From contig CAKTXO010000001.1 in the NCBI GenBank assembly GCA_934630985.1, positions 15,665 through 79,664 on the forward strand: a stretch of DNA of 64,000 nucleotides. Direction: 5' to 3'. The stretch's first letter is position 1. Every line of letters starts with the position of its first letter. This DNA is from an uncultured Oscillospiraceae bacterium. GTDB lineage: Bacteria > Bacillota > Clostridia > Oscillospirales > Oscillospiraceae. The notes beneath the pieces are model-generated. The model made no database searches and was not told where the DNA came from. It was given only the letters and a program-made list of their open reading frames with translations. Shown here one piece after another: positions 1-15,000 of this stretch. Made by a program: the position numbers and the translations under genes.

Positions 1-1
1 G

Positions 2-3000
2 GTCATCACCCTGAATGCGGGCTTTGCCCTGGAGAACAGCACCACGGTTCCAACCGACCGGACTTCCACCCCCCAGAACCAGGGCAGTGCCGCTTCCTCT
101 CAGCTGGCAGGGGCATTGGCTGTGGGCGTGAATATCAATGACAACGATGCCTCCGTTACCACCACCGGCACCGTTACCGCCGGTGGCACCGTCACCGTCA
201 AGGCAGAGGGTAGCTACGCTTCCGTCGTCAAGGCCGACGGCTCTCCTGTGGAGAAGCCTGAGGAGCCTACACCTGGCCCGGAGACTGGAGGACAGGAAAT
301 TCCCGAAACCACGCCGGAACAGTATCTGGCGGAATACACGGTCTACATCAAGCCCTCTGTGGGGCAAGCCCTGACCCTGGATGAAACCCGGAGCGATGCA
401 GCCAAGGGCCTGTTCGTCCTCAAGGTGGCTTCCGCAACAGCGTTTCCCTACACCCCCAACGGTGTGCAGTTTACCTATGTTGACGCTACAGGTAGCAGTG
501 TCACCACAGCGGCAGCTTTCGACAGTGCGACCAAGACCTACAAGGTGGATTTGTCCAGCCTCGGCATTCAGCGGGGCAGTCAGGTCAACATTGATTTTGC
601 TGCCCCTGCCGCTTCCGGCGCAGCCATTGAGGGGGAATACCTTGTAAACAATACCCTGGTCATCGATGGCACCCAGAACGGCACCATTCGCCATCTTTCC
701 GGAAAACCCGGCAGCGGTGTGTTTGCCTTTGCCATCACCCCAAGAGAGGGGTATCAGTATGACACCCAGACTCCGGCTTGGGTCAGGTATACAAAGCAGG
801 GCGCAGCCGGTGGAGCCAACACGCAGGAAACGGTGCAGCTGCAAAGCGACCAGAAAGGCAACTACTATCTGAAACTGGCACAGCTGGATGGCCTGGTGGC
901 AGGAACGGAGATCCGCATTGGCGCGTCCTTTGCGATAAACGAAAAGGCCGTCACCACCGAGATGCAGAAAGACGGCACAGTAGATGCAGCCGTGGGTACT
1001 GTTACGGTAACAGACCTTCCCAACACGAACCTTATGCAGGTTGGAAAAGAAGTGACCGTGACTGTTACGGCAGCGGATGAAAGCTATACCTCCGTAGACG
1101 TGACCCTGCGCTACCGGCCCGCCGGGGCGTTGCAGGACACCGTTGAGACGATCACCCTGAACGCAGGATTTACCGGCACGTTTAAAATGCCCGATGCGGA
1201 TGTTATGCTGATTGCCAATTTCCACGCCAAGCAGCATACCGTTGCGGTGGAACTGGGCAGTGACAGCACCGCCCAAAATGCCACTGCTTCTGATATTCAG
1301 GCTTCCGTGAACGCCGGGGCAGTAGGCGATACCGTGGTCATTTCCATGACCGATACCGGCAGTCAGGCCGGGAGAAAAATCCAGAACGTGGTCATAAAGG
1401 TCACCGGAACGGGCTTCACAGGACAGCTGGAAGCCACGGCGTCCCAGGCGGGAAGCTATGAGTTCATAATTCCGGCAACACTCAATGGAAAGGATTTGCG
1501 TTCTGAGAGCGTTACCTTTACGGCCCTTGTGACCCTGGCAGACAAGGCGGCCCAAATCGCTGTGGCGGATACCTACCGCAACGGCAGCATTTCCGTAGAG
1601 TCCTCCCGGGCCGATGCCGGGGAAGAAGTGGTCATTACCGCCGCGCCCAATGATGGCTACAAGGTGAAAAACGGCAGTGTAAAACTGGAACTGACCAGCG
1701 GAACTTCCACCACCATCCTGACGGCCATGAAAAACGCAGCGGGGAAATACGTTGCAAAGCTTCCTGCCACTCTGGCAGCGGGAACGGTCATTGCCGTCAA
1801 GGCAGAGTTTACTCCCGGTGTTTCCTCCCTACAGCCTGCCCCAGGTTCCTCTGCGGTTTCCGTAGGCGCAGCCGTGGGCGTGAACGTGGCCAAGCACAGC
1901 AATTCCGCAGTGGTTCGGAACGCCATCATCCGTGCCGATGGTCTGGAACTGGCGGCGGACTCCTCGGAAGTCCAGGCGGTGGTTTCCGCGGCCTCTGGCT
2001 ATAGCGATGCCTCCATCGGTGTGGGCGGTGCCGTTACCGTTCTGGTAGGCTCTGCCAAGACCCTGGCATTGGTGGAAAACAATGCGGATTTGACCCTTGG
2101 CTCCGGCGGACTGAACATCAGTGCCGCAGCGGATACCTCCTTTGAAAATGAGGCGGACGGCTCTGCCAAGGGCCAGGGAAGTTCCCTGGGAGTCGGAGCC
2201 AGCATTGCCGTCTCCGTTACCGGTGTAGATACCCTTGCTTGGGTAGAAGACGGTGTTGCCATCAAGAGCCTGACTCCTGATGGAATTGGCTCCGTGAACA
2301 TCGAAGCCAATACGGTAGAGAGCAGCCTGGTTTCTGCCAGGGCCGGTTCTGCCGGTGGCATCTCCGTTACACCCGTTCTGACCCTGGGTGTGTCCGGTGC
2401 CAGAACCGAGGCCAGGCTGGGCCACCACCCCATTGCCCTCCGGGCCAATAAAGACATTTCCATTCGGGCAGAGAGCAACCTGACCCGGAAGATGGCGGCA
2501 GATGCCTCTGCGGCAGGGGGCAGCGTTGGAGTCGGCGGCAGCTTCGTGATTTCCGTGCTGAACGATTCCACGGTTTCCCGGCTCAACAGGTCCGCCAGTG
2601 GCAGAAATGTTTCTGTTACCACCTTTGCAAGAAACCATCTGAGTGCTGAGTCTAATGCCGGTGCCAACGGTGCAGCTTCCTCGGATAATGCCCAGTCTCC
2701 GGCACCGGAAGCTTCTTCTGAGGAAGAAGCGGGCGACAGTGACGGGGAGTCAGACCGACAAGCGGCCAATGCACTTTCCGGTGCCCAGCGGCTTTCCGGC
2801 TCTGTAGGCACTTCTAATACCGCTCCCGCCTCCTTAGGAGCCGCCGCCTCCCGCCGCACCGGTGCGGCAACCACAGAGGGCAGCATCCAGGTGGCAGCAG
2901 CGTTCGTCCTGAACATTCAGAGCATTCATGCTTCTGCGGAGATCACCGATGACCTGACCGTTGAAGCCATCGCCCAGGACGGGGAATCCGGCCATTTGAC

Positions 3001-6000
3001 GGTGGAGAGTCTGGCACAGAACACCGGCAAACTCCGGGCCAACGGTTCCGCTTCTCAGGGCCGCATTGGCGTAGGCGTGGCGGTTGCGCTGAATATCGTA
3101 GAGTATACCAACAAAGCCCTCCTGGGGAACTCGGAAATCAAGGCTTCCCACCTGAAAGTCTATGCCGGTATCCCGGAGGAGGAGAAAAAGTCTTCCCAGG
3201 AGACTGTGGATAAAAACCAGGTCGGCTGGCTGGAAGAACTGGTTCGCAAGACCGTTACGGAACAGGTTGAAGAAGTTGTAAAGGCTCTGGGCCTTTCGGA
3301 CCTGCTGACCCCGGAGCAAATCGGCACCGTTACCGGCCAGATCGTGGATGCCACCCTGAAAGCCCTTCTGGAGGGTACCGGCCTGGAACAGCTGGCCCAG
3401 AACAACCCCTATGATACGCTGAAAGAAAACCTTACCGGTCTTATGGCCCAGTTTATGGCCATTCCCGATTCCCTCAAAAAGCTGGTCAACGACCTGATGG
3501 GCGGGGATGTACAGGCCGATACCGCCGCCCAGACCTGGCAGAACATCCGGGGCGAACTGGTGAACTACTTAAAGACCGATGGTTGGAAGTCCATTGCGGG
3601 CATTCTGGAAAGCCGCATTGTGGACGTGACCAAGCCGCTGCTGGAAGAAGTTCTTAAAAACAAAGACACCAGCGGCCTGACCACCCAGCGATTCTCCCAG
3701 GCCATCAAAACGGCACTGGTGGGGGAAAACGGCATTCTCTTGGGTGCCGCAGACCTGGTGGTGCAGAAATTGGCGGAAATCATCAACCGTGGCTTGCAGA
3801 CCGTTCCCGGTATTGACGGCCCGGTACTGCCCCAGAATATTGCGGGGCTTCGAGCCACCAATCTTCACACCGTTGTGACAGAGAACCTGGGCCATCTGGC
3901 CGGAAACCTGAGCCAGGAGCTGACCCGTGGCTTGTGCGATGCAGAAAAGCTCATGGCCTTTGTCAAGGGCCTGAACGGCACGGTGGTCAAGGAAAAGGTG
4001 GAGTCTGCCCTCAGTGCCGCAGGAAAGGCACTGACCAATGCGGCACTGGATACCTTTACCGAATTGCTGGATGTAAAGCTTCAGGCAACGTCCCGGGAGC
4101 CTGGACACAGCTTCACCACCGAGGCCATCTCCGGTGCCAGTGCCCAGAAAGTTTCCGTGGCCGGAAGCGTGGCCCTGGCCATCCTCAAGGGAGAGACAGC
4201 GGCCATTGTGGCAGCCAGCGAGGAAAACAACCCCAAGGTTCTTGCGGTGACACAGGATGCCCTCATCCGTGCTTTGGGCAACCAGTATGAAAAGACCGTT
4301 GCCACAGCGGCGGAAAACAGCAAGGGCGAGGCCGATGCCAATATGGGTGCCGGTTCCAATGACCCCAATGCCGCCGCCGGTTCCGGCACCGGGGAGACTC
4401 CCACCGCCAGCCAGGGTGTATTCAAAGCCTACGCCGGGGAAAACGGCAAGGTGGAATTCGATGCCATCCCGAATGCGACCAAGGAGACCACGGAAAACGG
4501 CATAACGACCAAGGTGGAAAGCTACCTGGTCACCATCACTCCGAACACGGGCTACCAGACCCAGGACAGTCTGAGCCTGACCTATCGGGATGCCAGCGGG
4601 GCAGCGCAGACTCTGGCCCTCCAATATCAGAAAGACGACATTTACTTTGATAACCAGTACGGCTGCTATGGACTGATCCTCCAATATGTGACAACCACCC
4701 AGAATGGAGAAACCACCTATTCTGTCAATGTGATTCTGGACAAAGACCTGGCGGGTGTTACGAAAAAGCTGGATGTCAGTGCCGAGTCTCCTGTGGAACT
4801 GCGAGCCGACTTTATGGGTAGCCTTAAGGTCACGGTCAATGGCACCAACAATGCGGATGACTTTACCACCCAGAAAGCCGATGGGAAGTACACCAACACC
4901 TATTCCATTAAGAATGGTACCACCCTCCAGGGCAAGGTCAAGCTGGTGGAAATGGACGGCTCTCTCAGCAGCATTACAAACAAGGCAACGCTCTATGGGG
5001 CGGCAAGGGATCGTCTGGCGGTCATCGTCAAGGCAGAGAATGGCTTCGTTCTGGATACCCTGAAATTTGTGACGGGTACGAAAGAAACGCCTATTACCGT
5101 GAAAGATCTGTCCATTGTAGATGCTGAGGGCGGTACGGCTTACCTGTTCTATATGCCTGACAGAGACACCGACATTCAGGTCACATTCCGGGCGGCAAGC
5201 CCCTCTGACTCTGCTCAGACCCCGCCAGTGACTAACGCCGCCGGAAAGTCCGTGGGCGTGGGCGCAGGCTTCGCCATGACCAGCACCACTGTGGAAGTGG
5301 TGGCCGGGATTGGTGACAACCGAGTTGTTCGGGCCGGTTCTTTGGATGTGCGCTCAGATGCCATCCGGGATACCCAGACCGCCGGTGTGGCGGGAACGGA
5401 TCCCTTGGCAACCGCCTCCCAGGGCAAACAGCAGCACACCTCTAAGGACGTGGCTCTGGATGCCGCCGTGGCACTGAACATTACGAATGATGTGATTCGC
5501 AGCTACATCGGCAAGAACACCAGAATCACAACCGCCGGTGACAACAATGTCCAGATCAGCGTGGATGGAACAGAGGATTATGTAAATGTCCAAATTTCCG
5601 CCTCCCGGACCGGTACCACTGCCACCAAGTCCAGTGCCTTTGCAGCCGGAACATCTACGGCAGTAGGTGCCAGTGCGGCCATCAATATTGTGAACGCCCG
5701 GGTGGAAAACGCCATGTTGGGCCAGATTCAAAGTGACGGGGATGTGTATATTGGTACATTCACATTCAACCGGGACAACAGCGAAGCACTGGCCACTGCC
5801 ATGGGTGCGGACATGGACCGCTATCTCAATAAGGTGGCAAAGGGCGTGGAAAGCACCGAAACCTCGGCCAACAAGCTGATGGCAGGAGACTACTTTAGCA
5901 ACGATACCGGCAGCAAGCCTCAAAACCAGACCCAGCAGAACGCCAATGCGGCACTGGATCAGAATGCCAACGGCGGTCAGACCTCCGCCAACGCCTCCCT

Positions 6001-9000
6001 GTCCAGCAATGCCCTGCGGACACAGAATGCCCAGGGTGCGGATTCCTCCGCAGCCTCCGGCACCGCCAACAATGGCGTGGGTCAGGCCAATTCCACCGGG
6101 GCGCAGAAGCTGCCCAACGTGAACCCCACCGGGGCGCAGAAATTCCAGGTGGCAGCGGCAGTGGGCCTGAATATCACCAACCACAAGGCCACCACCACCG
6201 TTGCGGGCAATGTTTCCGGTGCAAATGTCCGGATTTTCAACACCAACCATGGCAATTTCAAAACCCTGGGTACCGGCATGGCTATGAGCCAGGCGAGAAA
6301 CGCCAATTCCATTGCCGCCGCCGTTGCCATCAGCGTAGACGGCAACGAAGCCATCACCCTGGTTTCCGGCGATATTACCGCCAAGAAGACGGAGAAATCG
6401 GGAACCACCCTGGGAGATGTGCAGTTTGAATCTGACCTGACCCAGAATATGGATGGGGCGTACAAAGGACTTCTGGCCGCCCAGGCCCTGGCAGGGGCCG
6501 TCAGCGGAGCGGGCAAGGTCTCCATTGCCGGATCTCTGGCCATCGTGGTAGACAACGCCAAGTCCAAAGTCATCGTGGCTATGCTTGACGGCAATGGCAA
6601 CGACATTGCCACCAAGTCCAACAATATCCGTATTGAGGGCGGCAACATCCGTATTTTCGCTTCCGATAAGACCAAGCTTGCCATCCGAGCCGGTGGCGTG
6701 AGCCTTTCCAAAGGCTCCAAGGCCGGTGTGGGCGCAGCGTTCGGTCTGGTCTATGGCAATGACCAGGTGACAGTGCAAATCGGCAACTACACCGATATTC
6801 GGGGTGAAAGCCTGGAAATCACCGCAAACAAGCTTCGTGTAGACCGCAGCGATTTTGAAAGTGCCATTCAGGCGGGAACCTTTATTACCGATACCTCCAA
6901 GCTTACCGACGAGGAAAAGGCCAACGCAAAGACCGGCTTTATCAACCTGGACAAGCGGGGAGAAGACGGCTCCTACACTTTGGATGTCAATGTCTCCACT
7001 TCCGATGCACTGAGCCTTGTCAATGCGCTGAATGTATTCAGTTCCGCCAACTACTATGTAGATGCGGTAGCCGGGTCTATTATGTCCAGCCCAGCTTCTG
7101 CAACCGGCACTTCCAGTGCCTCTGTTGCCGGGTCTGTGGCCATGATCTTCTTTAAGAATCAGGTTCTGGCCCAGCTGGGACGGGGCGTGTGTGTCACCCT
7201 CACCGGTGACAAGTCCCAAAACCCCGGAATGACCCTGGAAGCCAAGGACGATGCCAATGTGCGGGTTCTGGCCGGTTCTCTCAGTGCGGCCCCCTCTAAG
7301 GCGGGTGTCGGCGTGACGGTGGGCTGTGTTTCCAACCAGGATGTGGTTGAAGCCTCCTTGGGTGACGACTGCGTGATTCTGGTGCAGAAGGGCGGCTACA
7401 ACCAGACCGCTTCCGGAGCCTTTGATGTGATGGTGGTCACCGTGGCGGCCAGTGCCTCTACCGGCACGGCCCCTGCAAACCTGAGCGTAGGCGGCACCGT
7501 CAACGTCATTGCAAACAACAATACCGTTTCCAGCCTGGTGGGGAACAATTGCTCCATCGAGGCCCAGGATACCCTTACCGTCACTTCCCAGGTGGATACC
7601 GATGAACTGCTGGTCACCCTGTCCGCTTCCGGCGGAAACGCAAAGGTTGCCGCAGGCGGCACCGTTGCCGTCATCGTGGACCAGGCGAAAGCCCTGACCC
7701 AAATCGGTGCTTCTACCCTGACAAGCACCCAGGGCGGTATGGACATCACCTCCCGGAACCGGGAACGCCTTATCAATGTGGCGGCCTCCGCTTCCGCCGC
7801 CATGGCGGCCGGTGGCTCGGCCAGTGCCGCTGGTGTGGTGGGTGTGCTGGTATCCGAAACCGAGGCGAAGGTTCTAGTCGCCTCCGGGGCAAGGCTCACG
7901 GCGCAGAAGGATGTGAACATCCTTGCTTCTGCCAACAGCCTTTTGGCAGAAGTGGCTCTCAGCGTGGCGGTGGCACCCAGTGCTACGGCAGTTGGCGGAG
8001 AGGTTCTGGTCAATGTGCTGAACCACAAGGCCATTGTGGAGCTGGGCAGCGCAGCTGTAGAGTCCTTGGGCGGCAACGTGACCGTCCACAGTTCCGGCGA
8101 AGATACCGCCGTCATCGTTGGGGTGGCGGTAGGGGCTTCCGGAACCGGCAACACCGTCAGCGGCACTATTCCCGTTACCGTGTCCACCAACGCCATTGAA
8201 ACCAGAGTCGGGGCAGGCAGCCAGATTACAGCCTTTGACTCCGTAGACATTAGCGCAGACCTCCAGGCTCTCTACGCTCTGGCAGCCGGCGGTATTTCCG
8301 TTGGCACCACCGGCGTAGGCGCAACGGTGGGTACCCTGGTGCTGTCCAACAGTGTTCTGACCACCGTGGAAACCGGCAGCCGCATCACCGCAAAGACCTA
8401 TGATTCCGGCAGCAACATCCTCCAAAACCGGTATAATCGCCGCCGTGGCGTGAACATCAGTGCCAATGCCCGGGAAACCGTGGTCATGGCTGAGGTTTCC
8501 GCTGCCGCCGGTACCGGCAATGCCATTACCGGCACCGTGGCCACCCTGGTGGTCTCCAACAAGGTAAAAGCGGAGATCGGGGATGCCGTTACCGTTACGG
8601 TAGGCGTTGAGGGTGACAAAGACAGCGAAGAGGGCGACCTATCCGTCGATGCCTCGGACGATACATTCGTAGTGGAGTTTGCCGGTGCCCTCAGTGCCGC
8701 TGGCAGTGTGGGCGTAGGCGCAACCGTGGTGGTCGGCGTATTCGATAAGAACGTCAAGGCTTCCGTAGGAAACTCCGGCAGTGTCAATGCCAGCGGTACT
8801 GTTTCCGTGACCGCCGAAAATAAGAGCACCCTGGATCTGCTGGCCGTGGCCTTTGGAGCCTCCGGCAGCACCGCTGTGGCCGGTGATGTGAACGCACTGG
8901 TATTTATGAACAGCACCCAGGCTTCTCTGGGCGGCAACGTCACCGGGGCCAATGCCATCCGTGTGAGGGCCAATGACGATAGCAAGCTGCTGAACATCGG

Positions 9001-12000
9001 TATCGGTGTGGCAGCCTCCGGTGCCGCAGCGGTCACCGCAGTGGCTGTGGTCACCTATTTTGAAAACAAGACGCTGGCTCAGGTTCTGGACAAGGCCCTG
9101 CTGCAAGCGGGCAATGGCGGCGTGGAAGTGATCGCTGTTTCTCGCGAGTTTGTATCCGGTGACGCGGCGGGCATGTCCGGCGGCGGTACCGCCGGTGTGG
9201 GCGGCACGCTGGATGTGGTCGTCCTGCGATTCCGTACCGAAGCCCTAACAGGAAGCAATGTGACCATCCGCACCACCGGCGATTTGACGGTGCGGGCAGA
9301 GGACAACTATGGCCTGGCAGCCGCTGTTGTGACCCTGGCCGCTTCCGGAACGGCGGCGGTAGGTGTCAATGCGCTGGTATCCGTCAGCTTTGCCACCGTT
9401 CGGGCGGCCATCGGTGTGGAGAACACTGTGGAAGCCAGAAACGTTACGGTGCGGGGCAGTTCTCAAAGAGATCTCCTCTCTGTCAGTGCCAGTGTGGCGG
9501 GCAGCGGTGTGGCGGCAGTGGGTGTGAACCTGTCTGTCGTGGTGGCAGGTGCGCTGATGAGCCGGGATGCCCACGATTCCCTCTACGGAACCGTGGAAAA
9601 CGGCGGCAGCACCTATACCCTCTATACCTTTACCCCCAAAGGTAGCGGCAGCGTGACCCTGTATGAACAGGGCGGCAGCTTCTATAAAGCCAAGACTGAC
9701 TCTCAGGGGAAAGAACAGCGTGACAGCAACAATCAATTGATTCTGGAAGCCTTTACGGTTTCCGAGGAAGACCGCAAGTATCTGGCACCTGCTGCCATGA
9801 ATCCCGAAACCCAGGTTTCCGGAGCCTTTGCGGCGGGCAACGGCCAGTATCTACAGGGCCGTGACCCCAGCCAAAAGGTAGGCCAGTCCCTCCAGGGTGA
9901 CGGCCAGAAGCTTGGCACCGAGGATTACGGCAACTACGGCCAGGAAAGTACAGATACCGCCCCCGTGAAAGGTGACGGAAAGCTCTACATCAAAAACAGT
10001 GACGGCACTTATACCGCCATTACCGATGAAGAAGCTTCTACCACCTACCGCAACACCCAGCGGTATCTCTACGACACCAGAAACAGCACCTATGTAGAAA
10101 CGGATTTGACCAGTGCCAATACATTCAATGACAGCACCTTTGCTGCCACAGGTGGAACGGGCTACACAGTTCAGAAACTTCCCCAGCTTTCGGATGCCAC
10201 TTCTGCCATTATTGGAGGCAACTCCCTTGTTACAGCAGCGGAAAACATTCGGGTGCTGGCCAGTGACAACCTGAACGCCAATATGATTTCCGGTTCTATC
10301 GCCGTAGGCGGCGGTGGGGCAGGGGTCGGCGTTGGCCTGACGGTTTCCGTTCTCAGCTCCAATGTCAATGCCCTGGTGGATACCGGCGCAGTCCTCAGCG
10401 CAGGGGGCAACATTGAAGTAAAGTCCTGGGTCGGAGCCAAGGCACAGTCTGTAAAGACCCACTCGGACCGGAACAACCGAGTTTCCAACAGCGGAACCAA
10501 CGAGCAAATGGATGCCCTGGGCATTCCCGCCCAGGAGAATTCTACCATCCGGCTGATTTCCGTCACCGCAGGCGGCGGCTTTGTAGGCGTGGGTGTCAGC
10601 GGAGCGGTTCTGGTGGTCACTTCCGAGTCCAATGCGATCCTGAGAGGCTCTGTTGCAAAGGCTGCCAACCTGTATGTGGAAAGCTGCATGAACTTTGGAG
10701 ATGTGCTGACCGTCAATACCGGCATTTCCGCCGGGGCGGTGGCCGTGAATGTGTCCATTGGCGCAACCTATTTCCAGGGCAGCAGCGTAGCGGCCATTGA
10801 TGGCAACGGCCGTATCGAAAACATTTCCGGCACCATCCGGGTGTTGGGCAGCGGCACCACCAACAGCCAGGTCGCCGTGGCGGCACTGGCAGCAGGCGGC
10901 GTTGCCGTCAATGCGGGCATCGCAACGGCCATCAACCTGACAAAGGTTCGGACCTACGTGGGGAAAAACGTGACCGTCAGCGCGCCCAATGCCCTTTTGG
11001 TGGTAAGCCATGACTTTACCGCCAATGCCCAGGGCGGCATCCTCTCCATTTCCGCCGGAGCAGTGGCAACTGGAGCCTGCGTGGTGGTCGTGGTCAACAA
11101 GCTGGACGCAAGAGCCTATGTGGGCTTTGCTCCTGACGAGACCGTGATCGGAGAGAGTGGCAGCATCCAGGTCCGCAGCATCACCGTCACCGCTGAGGCA
11201 GCGGGCAAGACGGAGGTTCTGGGAGCCGGAATTGCCGGTGGTGCCATTGCCGGAAACGGCATTGTTGCAGTGGGACTGGGCTTTATTACCAACATCGGTG
11301 CCATCCGTGGCGTGGACATCACCACCGGTGATTTGACCGTCAAGGCCGCCATTGATGGAGATGTGCATGTGGTCTCCACCGGCGTGACCGGCGGCGCAGT
11401 CGCAGTGGGTGCCACGGTGGACGTGGCCTACATCGGTTCCGTGAACAAGGCCATTCTGGATTTGACCGGCGCAAAGGTCAAAGTGACCGGCGGTGTCCGT
11501 GTCCAGGCCGGTTCTCAGGACAAGCCCAACGACAGCTATAGCCGCATTATTGCGGTCACCGGTTCTGCCGGTTCCGCCGCCGTGGGCATCAATCTGGCTC
11601 TGGCCTTTAACAAGGCTGTGAACAACGCCGAGCTGCTGGGCCTTACCGGCAGCATGGAGGCAGAGTCCCTTGGTGTCTTAGCCTATGGCAGTGCCAAGGC
11701 CCACACCCTGGTTGTCAATGCGGCCCTGGGCGGTGTCACCGCCAGTGCCACGCTGGCATTCGCCTGGGTGGGTTCTCAGCAGCAAGCCCGGCTGGATACA
11801 GCCGAAAACCTGACGGTTCAAAAGGATGTGCTGGTTTCCTCCGTTCTGTCTGCGGTCAGTGCAGAAGACCTGACAGCGGAACAGAAGAAGGGTAGTGAAG
11901 ACAAGTCCACGACAGTCAGATTTACCAAGGTGGCAGAGTCCCGCATCTATACCGCTTCCGCCGGAATGCTCACAGCCACCGGCAACGGTGCCGTGGCCCT

Positions 12001-15000
12001 GTCTGACGGTACCAGCAGTGCCTGGGCAAGCTTTGGCGGAAAGGCCGGAAAGGTGGCGGTTTCCAATACCGCCGCATCTACGGCCTACGCCGGGATCGAA
12101 AACTTTAGCCTGGGCGGGGTATCTGTAGGCGTGATGATGGGCTACAGCTTCGCTTCCGGAACCTTTGAGGCGGTTCTGAATGCCCAAAAGGCCCTCACCT
12201 GTGAGGATATTACTGTCACCAATACCTATACCTCCCTGGCAGATACCAACGTTACACCCGCTTCCGGCGGTGTCAGCGCAACGCTTACAAATATCGGACT
12301 CAATACGGCAGTAGCCTGTGCCACAACTACCGCAAACACGGGAATCTCCGGCACTGGTACTCTGGATGTCCATGGCAATATGGCCGTTACCGCCCAGGGG
12401 ACAGCCCAGGCCAATGCCAACATCGTGACCCCAACGGCAAGCTTTAGCGTTGTGGCCGTTACGGCCAACGTGGCCGTTGCCGTGAACAATGTGCGGCAGA
12501 ACACCTTTGTAAGAGATTGCAGCCTGAATACCGTTACCGGAGATGTGACCCTGGTATCCAACCTGAACAAGAATTCCCAAATGGGCGCAAAGGCCCGGGT
12601 GGGCGCAAGCACCGCTACTTCCGGCAGTGTCAGCTATGCCAACCTGACGGCCAACGCCTGTGTGGCAAACTTCAACGCAGTCCATACGGCACTGGTCAGC
12701 GGAATTTCGGGAACCATTCATGGTACGCTGTCTGTCATGGCCAATACCGCCTCCCTGGCGGATGCCGGTGTCTACTCCGGCAGCGCAGCCAGCTACTATT
12801 CCGGCACAGTCACCGTGGTCTACGCCTATGCAGGCGGCAGCTCCAAGGCGGATCTGTACCTGGAAAAGAATAAGAAGCTCCGTGTAGGGAAGCTGAACCT
12901 GACGAATCAGTATCAAACCAAGGCCACCGCCGAGAGCAAACAGTCGGATAACGGTATCTCTGTCAATATGGCGGCAGCGGACTTGAACGTTGCCTATGCA
13001 GAGGCTTGCAGTGCAGCCTGTGCAGGAATTGAGGGGGACGGCTCCCTCAGCGCAGAAGACGGTGAGGGAGACAGTCTAATCGTCCTGTGTCAGGGGACTG
13101 CGGCAGCGGATGCAAAGATTTTGCCCGCCAACGTTTCCATTGCCGGTGTTAAACTGGCAGCCAACAATGTGTTCTCCAAGGTCACCGCACAGCATACGGC
13201 CCATATTGGCTCTGAAAGCACAGCCCCTGATGTGTCCTCCAACGGCAACATCAGCGTGATTTCCAGGTTTAATGAATCTGGTGATGGCGCAACGGCCACG
13301 GTGGGCAGCGGCAACAGTTCCAATGTGAACGTCAGCTTGTTGGGCGTTACAGAGTCCCTGGCTCTGGCGGAGATGGAAGCCCAGGCCAAGGCGGCCATTG
13401 TAAACGGAACCATCCGGGCCAAAGGCAATGTGGACGTTCAGATGCTGGGTCGGCTGATTGCCAAGGCAGAGGTGTACAACGGTTCTACCCTTGGCCTGTA
13501 TAACGCCACCGTCATGGTGGTCAGGGCCAACGCCAAGGGCAGCATGGAAGCCCTGCTGAACGCAAAGACCATTGAAGCGGCCACTGTCAACGTGAAAAAT
13601 GACTACTATGCTCAGTCTGAGGCAGAGACCGGCTTTGCCGGTGGTCTGGTGGCAGGTATCGGCAGTGCAAGCAGCAACGTAGCCTACGCCACCACTTCTT
13701 CCACCGCCAAGGCAGCCTTTGGCGCGGCGGCAGGAGGCAACATTACCGGCAGCATCAGCCTTGAAAACCTGGGCCACGTCAGCGCAAAGGCCCTGGGCCG
13801 TTCCGCAACCGTGACAGTCAGCGGCTTGAACGTTGCGGTCAACGTGATCAATGCGGATTTGAATGCAGTCCAGAATACCTCCTTTACCTACGGCGGCAAG
13901 CTGGACATCAAGGGCGACGTGAATATTCGCTCTGAAATCCTCCGGGAGGGAGACTTTGGCAAGGCCGATGCCCAGACCGGTTCCACAGCCGGGGCAAGTA
14001 TCTCTCTGGTAGGAGCCAGTGCCAACAAGGCAACGGCAGCCACTGCAACCCAGAATACCCTGACGGTTAGGGGCGTTGGCGAAAACCGGATGACCCTAAC
14101 GGGCAGCTTTACCGCCCGGGCCAAATCCGTCACAGAATCTTTTGCCAAGGCAGCGTTGCCCCAGAGCCTGGGCCTGGCATCCATCGGCTCGATGATTTCC
14201 GATTCCTCCACCCGGGATGTGGTTTCTGTCACAGTGACAGGGGCTTGCATGGAAATCGACGGAACCTTTAAGGCCGAGTCCATCGGCAATACCGCTTCCA
14301 CCTCCGAAGCCCACAAGGCCGGTGGTGTAGGCGTGGTAGGCGCAACGGCCACAACGTCCGATGCCAAGGTGGGTGCAGCCAGCGACAAGCCCCAGACCGT
14401 GGGTCTCACTGTTACCGGCGGCTCCATTCAGGCGTTGGAGGACATCATTCTCCGGGCCTACAACACAGGCAAAGCCCAGTCCATTGTGAAAAAGGGTACG
14501 GAAGTTTCCGGTATTGGAATCACCAAGACAAGCCTTCCCACCAACAGCTGGTACAGCACCAATGTAAGCGTTACCGGTGGAGCGGTTCTGACGGCAGAGG
14601 GCAGCATCACCCTCACTTCGGAAGATACTACCGAGGCCAAGGCCGATGCCACAGGCACGAACATTGGCTTTGCCATCAACGCCGACTATACCAAGGGTGA
14701 GAATCACATCACCTCCAACAACACCGTTACCATCGGTGCCAAGCTCCAGGCGGATGACAGCCTGACTGTTACTGCCGACTCCAAGGCAACCATGACGGCT
14801 AAGACCGTGGCAGACGGCGGCGGATTCTTTACCAAGGGTACCCTGACCGCCATCAACGAATTGATTCGCAGTTGCCTCATCACCGTTGCGGAGAACAGCG
14901 ACCTCTCCGCAAATCACGGTAGTCTCAGCATCTGCGCCAATGCCGGTGAAAACGATGTGATCACCACCACCGCAAAAATCACCTCCGGCGGCGTGGTGGC